In this document: positions 16,882 to 25,324 of the stretch, piece by piece
Position numbering within the stretch: the stretch's first letter is position 1
How the letters are laid out: each line of letters opens with the position of its first letter
Origin: Streptacidiphilus jeojiense
GTDB lineage: Bacteria; Actinomycetota; Actinomycetes; Streptomycetales; Streptomycetaceae
NCBI RefSeq assembly: GCF_000719095.1
Contig: NZ_JOEH01000014.1
Location: 1-64,000, forward strand
Length of the DNA: 64,000 bases
Direction of reading: 5' to 3'
Program-made: the position numbers and the translations under genes
The notes under the pieces: generated by a model
The model's input: the letters and a program-made list of their open reading frames with translations, nothing else
Told to the model about the DNA's origin: nothing
Database searches by the model: none

Positions 16882-17724
16882 TCAGATGGTCCGTCGCAAG
16901 GCGGTCTCCACGGCGTCGACCAACAGGTCACCTTCACTGCGTGGATGCCGTGTGAGACCGAGTTCGAGGTCCGGCAGAGGCGGCAGGGCCGCCGGGTCGT
17001 GGCCGGCCATCGCCGGTTCCAGGTTCGCCGGCATGAGCGCCGCGACGCCCAGCCCGGCCCGCAGCGCAGCGAGCACACCGGCCAGGCTGTTGCTTTCGAA
17101 CGCCACCCGCCAGCGACGGTCGGCACGTTCCAGCGACTCCAGCAACGACGTGCGCCAGAAGCACGGGTTCGAGAACAGCACCACCGGCAGCGGATCCGCC
17201 GTGACGTCCACGCCTTGGCCGATCGCCCACACCAGGGGGCGACGCACCGTCCAGCGCGGCGGCCCGGGAAGGTCCCCCACCGCGTCGAGCACGAGCTGGA
17301 CGCGGCGCGCGTCGTAGGCCTGCCGCATCTCGGCGGTGGAGAGGCTGAGCACCTCCAGCGTCACATCGGGGTGCAGTCCGGCCAGGTCGGCGAACGCCTG
17401 CGGAAGCTGGTAGGCGGCCAGATCCTCCAGCAGCCCGATGCCGCAGTGGCCGGTGAGCGCGCGTCCGGCTTCGCTGAGCGCCTGTTCGGACAGTGACAGG
17501 ATGCGTTCGGCGTACGGCAGGAGTTCCTCACCGGCCCTGGTCGGCAGGACCCCGGACGGCGATCGGTGCAGCAGGGGGCGGCCGACGGTGTTCTCGAGCT
17601 TGCGCAGCTGCTGGCTGAGCGCGGGTTGGGTGTGTCCCAGGGCTGTCGCGGCCCGGCTGATGCTGCCGACGCGCACGGCGGTGACGAACGACCTCAGGAG
17701 TGCGGTCTCAAGATCTCTCCCCAT
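16882..17724 (-). CDS. LysR-family transcriptional regulator
   Basis: The protein has 280 residues. The winged helix-turn-helix (residues 5-65) reads LLRSFVTAVRVGSISRAATA, LGHTQPALSQQLRKLE and GRPLLHRS. The remainder is a LysR substrate-binding domain with typical GLGVAALMP near the end. It is divergent from an MFS gene, 72 bases apart, and is the likely regulator of that transporter. Confidence 0.9.
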   Translation of the reverse strand: MGRDLETALLRSFVTAVRVGSISRAATALGHTQPALSQQLRKLENTVGRPLLHRSPSGVLPTRAGEELLPYAERILSLSEQALSEAGRALTGHCGIGLLEDLAAYQLPQAFADLAGLHPDVTLEVLSLSTAEMRQAYDARRVQLVLDAVGDLPGPPRWTVRRPLVWAIGQGVDVTADPLPVVLFSNPCFWRTSLLESLERADRRWRVAFESNSLAGVLAALRAGLGVAALMPANLEPAMAGHDPAALPPLPDLELGLTRHPRSEGDLLVDAVETALRRTI

Positions 17725-17732
17725 AAGCAGCC

Positions 17733-17754
17733 ATTATGCCGTACCCAACAGAAT
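17733..17754. promoter_or_regulatory. Candidate LysR box between lysR and the MFS gene
   Basis: ATTATG (17733-17738), ten bases, then CAGAAT (17749-17754) form an imperfect dyad, five of six positions matching, in an unusually AT-rich patch between the divergent starts. This is the usual position for a LysR activation site. It is a weak motif and may be chance. Confidence 0.35.
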
Positions 17755-17796
17755 AAGGGCTTCCTATGGCTGTGCGAGCGTTCTAGCGTCACAGAG

Positions 17797-19065
17797 GTGA
17801 TCCGATATCGACAAGTACTCGCCGTGCCGGGGTTGGCGGCGCTGCTCGGCGTCTCACTCCTCGCCCGCGCCGCGCTCGCAGCCGACGTGATGACGCTGAC
17901 GCTGTACGTCGTGCTGGGCCTGCACAGGAGCTACGCGGCAGCCGGGGCTGTCGCGGCGGCTCTGACCACGGGGCTGGCCCTGGGCGGGCCGCTGCTCGGC
18001 CGCATGATCGACAGGCGGGGCGCGCGCATCGTGCTGCTGTCCACCACTGCGGTACAGGCCGTGTTCTGGCTGAGTGTGCCGGTCCTGCCGTACCCGGTTC
18101 TCCTGGGCGCCGCCTTCGCAGCGGGGCTGCTGATGGTGCCGGCCCAACTGGTGACCAGGCAGGCGATCTCCGCGACGACGACCGCGGGCCAGCGCCGGGC
18201 CGCGTTCGCGCTTGAATCGGTACAGGGCGAGCTGTCGTACGTGCTCGGCCCGCCGATCGTGATCCTCTGCGCAGCGGCGACGTCCCCCGGCGCGATGGTG
18301 TGGGGCGCCGGCGCCGCGATCGCGCTGGGCGGAGCGGGCATCGCCCTGCTCAACCCACCGCTGCGGGCCGAGGGCGAGGCAGAAGCCGGCCCGACCGTCC
18401 GCCCCCGCCGCCGGGAGTGGCTGGGCCCGCACATGATCGCCGTCCTGGTGATGGCGTTCGGCACCACGGTGCTGCTCAGCGGTACCGAGCTGGCCGTCGT
18501 CGCCACCCTCAGAGCAGCCGGCCAGGTGTCCTGGGCCGGCCTGGTCGTGGCGGTCTACGGGGTGTCCTCGGTCGTCGGCGGGCTCGTGTACGGCACGCTG
18601 TCCCGTCCGCTGCCCACCTGGCTGCTGCTCGCAGGGCTCGGGCTGGCGACCGTTCCCGCCGCACTCGCCCACAGCTGGCCCGGGCTGTGCGTGGCCGGCA
18701 TCGGCGCCGGACTGCTCACCGCGCCGACGCTGTCCACGGTGGCCGACGCGGTGAGCGGGCTCGCACCCGCCGCTGTCCGGGGCGAGGCGACCGGCCTGCA
18801 GTCCTCGGCATTGAGCGCCGGCTTCGCCGTCGGTTCCCCGGTGGTCGGGGCAGCGATCGACCTGTCCGCGCCGGCCAGCGGCTTCGCGGCGGCCGGGTTG
18901 GCCGGTCTGGCCACCGCGCTGACGGGATACCTGCTCTCGCGCCGCTCCAACGCGGGCCGGCGCCCGTCGGACGCAGTCGGCGCGGTTGGCAGCGAACCCG
19001 GGACGGCGCTGGACGCCGTCCCGGGTTCGCCTAGTAGTGCCGTGTCGTGTCATGCGGGGTCGTAG
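17797..19065 (+). CDS. MFS transporter
   Basis: The protein has 422 residues with 12 predicted helices. The GRMIDRRGARIVLLS loop between helices 2 and 3 fits the MFS GxxxDRxGRR motif, and a long central loop (about residues 200-210) separates two halves. GTG at 17797 is taken as start; no strong Shine-Dalgarno is present. The last 30 residues are hydrophilic and overlap the 3' end of the convergent MFS gene by 16 bases. Substrate is unknown; the LysR neighbour suggests inducible export. Confidence 0.82.
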   Translation: MIRYRQVLAVPGLAALLGVSLLARAALAADVMTLTLYVVLGLHRSYAAAGAVAAALTTGLALGGPLLGRMIDRRGARIVLLSTTAVQAVFWLSVPVLPYPVLLGAAFAAGLLMVPAQLVTRQAISATTTAGQRRAAFALESVQGELSYVLGPPIVILCAAATSPGAMVWGAGAAIALGGAGIALLNPPLRAEGEAEAGPTVRPRRREWLGPHMIAVLVMAFGTTVLLSGTELAVVATLRAAGQVSWAGLVVAVYGVSSVVGGLVYGTLSRPLPTWLLLAGLGLATVPAALAHSWPGLCVAGIGAGLLTAPTLSTVADAVSGLAPAAVRGEATGLQSSALSAGFAVGSPVVGAAIDLSAPASGFAAAGLAGLATALTGYLLSRRSNAGRRPSDAVGAVGSEPGTALDAVPGSPSSAVSCHAGS

Positions 19066-20543
19066 GAGGGTTCCAGATCCGGTCGGGTCTCCGCCGCGGC
19101 GGCGGGTTCGCCGCGGGTGTTGGCGGCGCGCAGGGCGATGGCTGCGGCCGCCAGCAGGCACAGGGCGCTGACGAGCAGGGCCCGTTGGAACCCGGAGGTG
19201 AGCGCCTCCGGGGCTGGGATGTGAGCGGCCAGCAGGTGGTTGGTGCGGCTGGTCGCGATCCCGGTGAACACCGCCAGGCCCAGCGCCGACCCCAGTTGGA
19301 AGGAGGCGGTGATCAGCGCCGCCGCCAGTCCGGCCTGGTCCTCCGGTACGCCCGCGTTCGCGGCCGTCTGCACACCGGCGTACAGCAGCCCCAGCCCGAC
19401 CCCCATGACCACCAGCGGGGCCAGCAGGTTACCGAGATAGCTACCGTCCACCGGGATGCGGGACAGCCACACGATGCCACCGGCGGCCAGCAGCGCACCG
19501 GAGACGATGATCGGACGGGTACCGGTCCGGACGAACATCTTCGTCGCCAGCGTCGAGCCGAACCCGATGCCGACGCTCACCGGCAGGTACGAGAGCCCGG
19601 CCTGCAGCTGGGAGTAGCCCAGGACGTTCTGCATGTACAGCGTGACGAAGAAGAACATCGAGTAGAACCCGGCCCAGGCGATCACCTGGGTGGCATCGGC
19701 CGCGGCCAGGCCCTTGATCCGGAAGATCGACAACGGCACCAGCGGCCGGGCCCGCCGCTGCTCGTTGACCAGGAACGCGGCCATCAGCACCGCCGAGCCG
19801 ACCAGCCCGCCGACGGTGCGTCCCGCGCCCCAGCCCTGGTCCGGCGCCTTCACCAGGGTGAAGATCAGCAGCAGCATGCCGGCGGTGACCAGCACCGCAC
19901 CGAAGGCGTCGAACCCGCCCGGCGCGGACCGGCCGTGATCGGCCGTCAGCATCCGGAACGCCCCGATCAGGACCAGCGCGGCCATCGGGAGGTTCACGAA
20001 GAACACCCACCGCCAGCCGAAGTCCTGGGTGAGCAGCCCGCCGAAGAACAACCCGACCGCCGAGGCCAGCCCGCTGATCCCGGCCCACACGCCCAGTGCC
20101 TTGTGCCGGTCGGAGCCCTGGAAGGTGGTGGTCAGGATGGCCAGTGCGGCCGGGGACATCAACGCCGCCCCGAAGCCCTGCGCGAGCCTCGCGCCGACCA
20201 GCAGTCCCTGACTGTCCGCCAACCCGCAGGCCAGCGAGGAGGCCGCGAACAGTGCGGTCCCGGCGACCAGCAGCCGCCGTCGCCCCAACAGGTCCCCGGC
20301 CCGCCCTCCCAGCAGCAGGAACCCGCCGTAGCTGATCAGATACCCGCTGACCACCCACTGCAGGTTCGGCACCGAGAACCCCAGCTGCGTGCGGATGGTC
20401 GGCAGCGCGACGTTCACGATCGAGCCGTCCATGACGTCCAGGAACGTCACCGCGCACAGCAGCGCCAGGGTGACCCGGCCGCGTCCGGTCGCCAGGAACG
20501 ACCCCTGCGGCGGCGGAGTCGATGCGGTCATAGCGTCGCTCAC
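19050..20543 (-). CDS. DHA2-type MFS drug transporter
   Basis: The protein has 497 residues and 14 predicted helices. The N-terminus LCAVTFLDVMDGSIVNVALP is the D1 motif of DHA2 (EmrB/QacA) transporters, followed by GGRAGDLLGRRRLL (motif A) and GARLAQGFGAALMSPAAL. A GTG at 20543 overlaps the TGA of the YCII gene by 4 bases and is preferred; ATG at 20531 would be four codons shorter. Coupling implies co-expression with the YCII protein. Confidence 0.88.
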   Translation of the reverse strand: MSDAMTASTPPPQGSFLATGRGRVTLALLCAVTFLDVMDGSIVNVALPTIRTQLGFSVPNLQWVVSGYLISYGGFLLLGGRAGDLLGRRRLLVAGTALFAASSLACGLADSQGLLVGARLAQGFGAALMSPAALAILTTTFQGSDRHKALGVWAGISGLASAVGLFFGGLLTQDFGWRWVFFVNLPMAALVLIGAFRMLTADHGRSAPGGFDAFGAVLVTAGMLLLIFTLVKAPDQGWGAGRTVGGLVGSAVLMAAFLVNEQRRARPLVPLSIFRIKGLAAADATQVIAWAGFYSMFFFVTLYMQNVLGYSQLQAGLSYLPVSVGIGFGSTLATKMFVRTGTRPIIVSGALLAAGGIVWLSRIPVDGSYLGNLLAPLVVMGVGLGLLYAGVQTAANAGVPEDQAGLAAALITASFQLGSALGLAVFTGIATSRTNHLLAAHIPAPEALTSGFQRALLVSALCLLAAAAIALRAANTRGEPAAAAETRPDLEPSYDPA

Positions 20544-20839
20544 GATCCGGCGGCTTCCATCACCGGGCCGACCTCGACCCCGCCGCCGACCCTCAGCGCC
20601 GGGCAGTCCTTGGCCAGCGCCAGGGCGGAGTCCATGTCCTCGGCGGACACCACCGAGTAGCCGACCATCCGGGACCGGCTGCCGCCGACCTCGCCGAGCG
20701 AGGCGTAGTCGGTCACCGCGTTGCCGACGTCCACCAGGGCCGGGCCCAGGGTGCCGAACCAGGCCCGCCATTCGGCCGGCGTCCCGGCGTCGGGCGCGTA
20801 GTCGGCGGGCACACGGAAGGAGAAGACGTACTTGGTCAT
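20540..20839 (-). CDS. YCII-related (DGPF) protein
   Basis: The protein has 99 residues: MTKYVFSFRVPADY, then a central region, GYSVVSAEDMDSALALAKDC and GGGVEVGPVMEA. The ferredoxin-like YCII fold typically ends in a GGxVEVRP-type strand, as here. YCII genes often neighbour ECF sigma factor genes, and one lies divergently 180 bases away. Function of the family is not firmly known. Confidence 0.85.
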   Translation of the reverse strand: MTKYVFSFRVPADYAPDAGTPAEWRAWFGTLGPALVDVGNAVTDYASLGEVGGSRSRMVGYSVVSAEDMDSALALAKDCPALRVGGGVEVGPVMEAAGS

Positions 20840-21019
20840 GATCTGTGGTCCTGTCCTGTCTCCGGGGCGCGTCCCGGACCGGGAGCGCCTCCAATCGGGT
20901 AGACGTCACCGCCGGCCCGAAACTGGGCGACGCGACACCGACCAATTCGCGGGCCCGGCGGCGTCGGTACCGGTAGACGAGCCGAACGCGCCCTGCGGAG
21001 AGAAGAAAGGCGAGGATGC

Positions 21020-22093
21020 ATGCCGATGGAGACCGACACGACGGACCTGATCGCTCAAGCCCGGGCCGGCGACCACAACGCGTTCCGCGACCTGGTCCAG
21101 GGCCACTCCCACGAACTGCAGGTGCACTGCTACCGCATCCTGGGATCCCTGCAGGACGCCGAGGACGCACTCCAGGAGACGCTCGTGTCCGCCTGGCGTA
21201 ACCTCGGCGAGTTCGGCCAGCGGTCCTCGCTGCGGACCTGGCTGTACCAGATCGCGACCAACCGGTGCCTGAGCATGTTGCGCGCCGACAGCCGGCGCCC
21301 CCGTACCGCTCCCCCGCCGCCCGAGGCCACCCTGCCCGAACCCACCGGCGCCGGTGACGCCCCGCCCTGGCTGGAGCCCTACCCGGACGTCCTGCTCGAC
21401 CACCTCGTCGACCAGCGCCCGGGGCCGGAGGCCCGTTACGAGACCTCCGAGGCCATCTCCCTGGCCTTCATCACCGCCCTGCAACTGCTGCCCCCGCGCC
21501 AACGCGCGGTGCTCGTGCTGCGCGACGTCCTGGACTACCGCGCCGCCGAAGTCGCCCGGATGCTCGACACCACTCAGGAGGCCGTGAGCAGCGCCCTCAA
21601 GCGCGCCCGCGCCACCGTCGACAACCACCTCGCCGGCTCCGGCAGTCCCGACGGCGCCGGCAGCAGCGGCTCCGGTACCGGCAGTCGCAGGCCGGCACCC
21701 CAACCCGACTCCGCAGCCGAGCACCGGCTCGTCGCCCGGTTCACCGACGCCCTGGAGCGCGCCGATCTGGACGCCATGATCGAGCTGCTCGTCACCGACG
21801 TAAGGCTCTCCATGCCCCCGGCCATGCTGGAGTACCGCGGCATCGAATCGGCCCAGCACGTCCTCGCCGCCGCTGCCTTCCGCCCCGGCCGCAGCTACCG
21901 CGTGGTACCCACCCGCGCCAACGGCCAGCCCGCCTTCGGCCTGTACCTGGCCGACCCCCACGCCGATGTCCACCGCGCCTACTGCTTCCTGGTCATCACC
22001 ACCACCGGCGACCGCATCGCGGCCATCACCAGCTTCAGCACCGACGTCATGACACGCTTCGGGCTGCCCCGGACGCTTCCCGAATCGGACTGA
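21020..22093 (+). CDS. ECF sigma factor with C-terminal SnoaL-like domain
   Basis: The protein has 357 residues. Region sigma2 spans residues 10-80 (NAFRDLVQGHSHELQVHCYR, LGSLQDAEDALQETLVSAWR, RTWLYQIATNRCL) and region sigma4 about 155-205 (LPPRQRAVLVLRDVLDYRA, EVARMLDTTQEAVSSALKRA). A Gly/Ser linker leads to a SnoaL-like domain (230-345: RFTDALERADLDAMIELLV). Such tails replace a separate anti-sigma factor in several ECF groups (TIGR02960/SigG-like). The second ATG of an ATG-CAT-GCC cluster is not in frame; ATG at 21020 has GGCGAGG upstream. Confidence 0.9.
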   Translation: MPMETDTTDLIAQARAGDHNAFRDLVQGHSHELQVHCYRILGSLQDAEDALQETLVSAWRNLGEFGQRSSLRTWLYQIATNRCLSMLRADSRRPRTAPPPPEATLPEPTGAGDAPPWLEPYPDVLLDHLVDQRPGPEARYETSEAISLAFITALQLLPPRQRAVLVLRDVLDYRAAEVARMLDTTQEAVSSALKRARATVDNHLAGSGSPDGAGSSGSGTGSRRPAPQPDSAAEHRLVARFTDALERADLDAMIELLVTDVRLSMPPAMLEYRGIESAQHVLAAAAFRPGRSYRVVPTRANGQPAFGLYLADPHADVHRAYCFLVITTTGDRIAAITSFSTDVMTRFGLPRTLPESD

Positions 22094-22122
22094 CGGTATC
22101 CCTGGCCCTCGCTGACGGGCGG

Positions 22123-22941
22123 TCAGGCACCCGCTCTGCGGAAGACCCGGGTGCCGACCGTCAGTGAGCAGGCGGCGAGGGCCAGGGCGACGGCGACGCC
22201 TTCGAGGACGGCGCCGGTGGCGTAGTGGCCGAGGTAGGCGTCGCGCATGCCGTCGACGAGGTAGCGGAACGGCACCAGGTGCGAGATCGCGTTCAGCCAG
22301 CCCGGCGCCAGGGTCATCGGCAGCATCAGGCCCGAGAGCAGCATGGACGGCATGGTGAAGGCGTTGACCAGCGGCCCGTACTCCTGCGGGCGGTCCACGT
22401 TGAGGGCCACCGCGTAGGAGAGTGAGGCCAGCGAGACCGTCAGCAGTCCGACGAAGGCGAAGCCGATCAGGATGCCCGGGAGGGGTGCGCGAAGGCCCAT
22501 GGCCAGGGCGGCCAGCACGAGCAGCACGCCCTGCGCGACGAAGAGGCAGGCGTCCCGCAGGACGCGGCCGAGCAGCAGGGCGAGGCGGCTGACGGGGGTG
22601 CACCGCATGCGTTCGACGATGCCGTGGTTCTTCTCGATGATGATCGAGAATCCGGCGAACGCCGACCCGAACAGGCTGAGTTGCAGCAGCAGGCCGGGGA
22701 CCAGCACCTGCCAGGAGCTGCCCGCCGATCCGAGGCGCACATGGGTCAGCAGCGGGCCGAAGAAGACCAGGTAGAGCAGTGGCTGGAGGATGCCGAAGGC
22801 CATCTGGTAGCGGGAGCGCAGCGTCTGGCGGGCGTAGCGGCCGAAGATCAGGGCGGTGTCGGCCGCCGGCGCGGACCACCGGCGGGGGCTCGACGGCCCG
22901 AGGGGGTCGAGCGGGGTGAGGGGGGCGGTCGCGGCGGTCAT
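22123..22941 (-). CDS. ABC-2 type exporter permease (system 1)
   Basis: The protein has 272 residues with six predicted helices: TLRSRYQMAFGILQPLLYLVF starts the typical ABC-2 domain, with the family segments VLVPGLLLQLSLFGSAFAGF and MPSMLLSGLMLPM. ATG at 22941 overlaps the ATPase stop by 4 bases (ATGA), so ATPase and permease are coupled. Part of a DrrAB-like two-component exporter. Confidence 0.9.
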   Translation of the reverse strand: MTAATAPLTPLDPLGPSSPRRWSAPAADTALIFGRYARQTLRSRYQMAFGILQPLLYLVFFGPLLTHVRLGSAGSSWQVLVPGLLLQLSLFGSAFAGFSIIIEKNHGIVERMRCTPVSRLALLLGRVLRDACLFVAQGVLLVLAALAMGLRAPLPGILIGFAFVGLLTVSLASLSYAVALNVDRPQEYGPLVNAFTMPSMLLSGLMLPMTLAPGWLNAISHLVPFRYLVDGMRDAYLGHYATGAVLEGVAVALALAACSLTVGTRVFRRAGA

Positions 22942-23765
22942 GCGTGGCTCCTGGTCCGTCGGCGGGCGGAGCCGGCGGTGGGGTCGTCGCCCGTAGTGCC
23001 GGTGGTTCCGGTGGTGAGGTCGTGGCCGGTGATGGCCAGGAAGGCGTCCTGGAGAGTGGCGTCGGCGGAGCCGGCGTAGCGGGTCTTCAGCTCGGCCGGG
23101 GTGCCCTCGGCGCTGATGAGGCCGTGGTCGACCACCACGATGCGGTCGGCGAGCGCGTCGGCCTCGTCGAGGTAGTGGGTGGTGAGGAAGACGGTGGTGC
23201 CGTGCTCGTCGCGCAGACGGCGGACCAGCTGCCACAGGTCAGCGCGGCTGCGCGGGTCGAGTCCGGTGGTGGGCTCGTCCAGGAACAGCAGGGGCGGGCG
23301 GTGGGTGAGTGCCATGGCGATGTCCAGGCGGCGGCGCTGGCCGCCGGAGAGGGCTCCGGTGGGGCGGTGCGCGAGTGCGGTCAGGTCGAGGTCGTGCAGC
23401 AGTTCCTCGGCCCGGGTCGCCGCCTGTGCCTTGCTCAGCCGGTAGAGCCGGGCCTGGGTGACCAGTTCCTCGAGGACCGAGATGTGCGGGTCCACCCCGC
23501 TGGACTGGGCGACGTAGCCGATGCGGCGGCGGACGCCCGCGGTGTCGGCGGCCAGGTCGCAGCCGGCGACGCGGGCGGTGCCGCCGGTGGGCGGGAGCAG
23601 TGTGGTGAGCATCCGCAGGGTGGTGGTCTTGCCCGCGCCGTTGGGGCCGAGGAAGCCGAGGATCTCGCCTTCGGGCACGGTCAGGTCGATCCCGCGGACC
23701 GCGTGCACGGGCCCGCGTCTGCTCTGGAAGGTCCGGGTCAGGCCGGTGGTCTCGATGAGTTTCAC
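22938..23765 (-). CDS. ABC exporter ATP-binding protein (system 1)
   Basis: The protein has 275 residues. Walker A is GPNGAGKTTT (about residues 39-48), signature LSGGQRRRLDIAM, Walker B LLFLDEPTTGLD and the switch His in VFLTTHYLDEAD. It belongs to the DrrA/CcmA-like group that exports drugs or lipids with a separate ABC-2 permease. GTG at 23765 is the only sensible start; upstream sequence is AT-rich promoter DNA. Divergent from a TetR gene. Confidence 0.92.
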   Translation of the reverse strand: MKLIETTGLTRTFQSRRGPVHAVRGIDLTVPEGEILGFLGPNGAGKTTTLRMLTTLLPPTGGTARVAGCDLAADTAGVRRRIGYVAQSSGVDPHISVLEELVTQARLYRLSKAQAATRAEELLHDLDLTALAHRPTGALSGGQRRRLDIAMALTHRPPLLFLDEPTTGLDPRSRADLWQLVRRLRDEHGTTVFLTTHYLDEADALADRIVVVDHGLISAEGTPAELKTRYAGSADATLQDAFLAITGHDLTTGTTGTTGDDPTAGSARRRTRSHA

Positions 23766-23843
23766 ATGCCCAGGAAAACAGGGGCACTTAAATTTTGCAA
23801 CCATGTCAATCTTTGAGACCCACCAGAAAGCTATGCTGGGGGC
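23766..23843. promoter_or_regulatory. AT-rich divergent promoter region, ABC system 1 / tetR
   Basis: These 78 bases are far more AT-rich than their surroundings. A TTGACA (minus strand, about 23801-23806) is a good -35 for the ABC operon, but I cannot assign a convincing -10 at normal spacing. The TetR operator is expected here. Confidence 0.5.
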
Positions 23844-24527
23844 ATGGCGGAAGAGGGTCTCAGGGAGCGCAAGAAGCGGCAGGCCAGGCAGCACATCGCG
23901 GAGACGGCCGCCGGCCTCTTCCTGGAGCGCGGCTTCGACGCGGTGACCATGGCCGAGATCGCCGCGGCGGCCGACGTCTCGGTCAACACCGTGTACAACT
24001 ACTTCCCGGCCAAGGAGGACCTCTTCCTCGAACGCACCCGCCGCTCCACCACCCGGCTCTCGCGCATGGTGCGCGAGCGCGGGGTGGGTGAGCCGGCAGC
24101 GGAGGCCGTACTGCGCGGGCTCGGTGCGGCGGTGAACGCGGGCGCACCCGAACTGGGGCTGGTCGGCGGCTACGGCCGGTTCGCCAGGGTCGTGGACGCC
24201 TCCCCGACCCTCAAGGCCGCCCTGGCCCACCTGCGCCGGGAGTCCGTCGCCGATTTGGAAGCCACCCTGCGCGCCGAGCAGGAGACGGCCCCGGACGCCG
24301 CCACCACGGACGACCCGGCCCGGGCCGCCCGCCTGCCCGGCCTGGTCGCCGGCCAGCTCGACTGGGTGCACTCCACCCTGCTGGAGTCCATCAGCCGCGA
24401 CATGGTCGCCGGCCACCCACCCGCGCATGTCGCCAGGGACGCAGCCGACCTGCTGGTCCAGATGCGCGGGCTGCTGAGCGACGCCGTCCTCGGCTACGCC
24501 CCGCGCACCGAACCCGACTCAGCCTGA
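23844..24527 (+). CDS. TetR-family regulator of the flanking ABC exporters
   Basis: The protein has 227 residues. The DNA-binding domain (residues 8-60) reads RKKRQARQHIAETAAGLFLE, MAEIAAAADVSVNTVYNYF and AKEDLFLER. It sits between two ABC-2 exporters: system 1 is divergent and system 2 convergent. Its most likely target is its own promoter and that of system 1. Confidence 0.9.
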   Translation: MAEEGLRERKKRQARQHIAETAAGLFLERGFDAVTMAEIAAAADVSVNTVYNYFPAKEDLFLERTRRSTTRLSRMVRERGVGEPAAEAVLRGLGAAVNAGAPELGLVGGYGRFARVVDASPTLKAALAHLRRESVADLEATLRAEQETAPDAATTDDPARAARLPGLVAGQLDWVHSTLLESISRDMVAGHPPAHVARDAADLLVQMRGLLSDAVLGYAPRTEPDSA

Positions 24528-24532
24528 CCGCG

Positions 24533-25324
24533 TCAGCGTCCGTCGCGGTTGAACGCGGACGTGGACCAGGCGTAGCCGAGGAGTGTCAGGCCCAGGCACC
24601 AGCCCACTGCCAGCCAGCCGTTGTCCCCGATCCGGCCGCCGAGCAGCAGCCCGCGCAGCGTCTCGATGGCGGGTGTGAACGGCTGGTACTGCGCGAAGGG
24701 CTGGAACCAGCCGGGCATGGAGTGCACCGGGGTGAAGGCACTGGACAGCAGCGGCAGCAGGATCAGCGGCATCGCGGTGTTGCCGGCCGCCTCGGCGTTC
24801 GGGCTGACCAGGCCCATGCCCACCGCGATCCAGGTGAACGCCAGGGCGACCAGGGCCACCAGCCCGAAGGCCGCCAGCCAGTCCAGGGCGCCCGCCCCGA
24901 CGCTGCGGAAGCCCACGGCCACGGCGACCGCGCCGACCAGCACCACACTGGCGACCGACTGCAGCACGCTGCCCGCCACATGCCCGATCAGTACCGAGGG
25001 CCGGTGGATCGCCATGGTGCGGAACCGGGCGATGATGCCCTCGTTCATGTCGGTGGCCACCGAGACCGCGGTCCCGATCACGGTGCTGCCGATGGTCATC
25101 AGCAGCAGGCCCGGCACGATGTAGGCGAGGTAGACGGACCGGTCCGGGACACCGCCGTGGATGCCGGCGCTCATGGTGTCGCCGAGGACGAAGACGAAGA
25201 GCAGCAGCAGCATGACCGGTGTCAGCAGCAGGTTCAGCGTCAGCGACGGGTAGCGGCGGGCGTGCAGCAGGTTGCGGCGCAGCATCGTCGTGGAGTCGCG
25301 CACGGCCAGGTCGATCGCGCTCAT
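24533..25324 (-). CDS. ABC-2 type exporter permease (system 2, DrrB-like)
   Basis: The protein has 263 residues with six helices. It begins with RDSTTMLRRNLLHARRYPSL, contains PGLLLMTIGSTVIGTAVSVA, DMNEGIIARFRTM and LSSAFTPVHSMPGWFQPFA, all typical of DrrB daunorubicin-resistance permeases. ATG overlaps the ATPase stop (ATGA). Confidence 0.9.
   Translation of the reverse strand: MSAIDLAVRDSTTMLRRNLLHARRYPSLTLNLLLTPVMLLLLFVFVLGDTMSAGIHGGVPDRSVYLAYIVPGLLLMTIGSTVIGTAVSVATDMNEGIIARFRTMAIHRPSVLIGHVAGSVLQSVASVVLVGAVAVAVGFRSVGAGALDWLAAFGLVALVALAFTWIAVGMGLVSPNAEAAGNTAMPLILLPLLSSAFTPVHSMPGWFQPFAQYQPFTPAIETLRGLLLGGRIGDNGWLAVGWCLGLTLLGYAWSTSAFNRDGR

Noticed and set aside
22100..22187. 13-base inverted pair CCCTGGCCCTCGC / GCGAGGGCCAGGG as a terminator after the sigma gene
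   Set aside because: The arms are 62 bases apart and the second lies inside the convergent permease coding sequence; probably chance in GC-rich DNA.
20906..22879. A 657-codon minus-strand frame over the ECF sigma gene and the ABC permease
   Set aside because: Composition is typical of antisense/out-of-frame GC-rich DNA and contradicts two clear genes.
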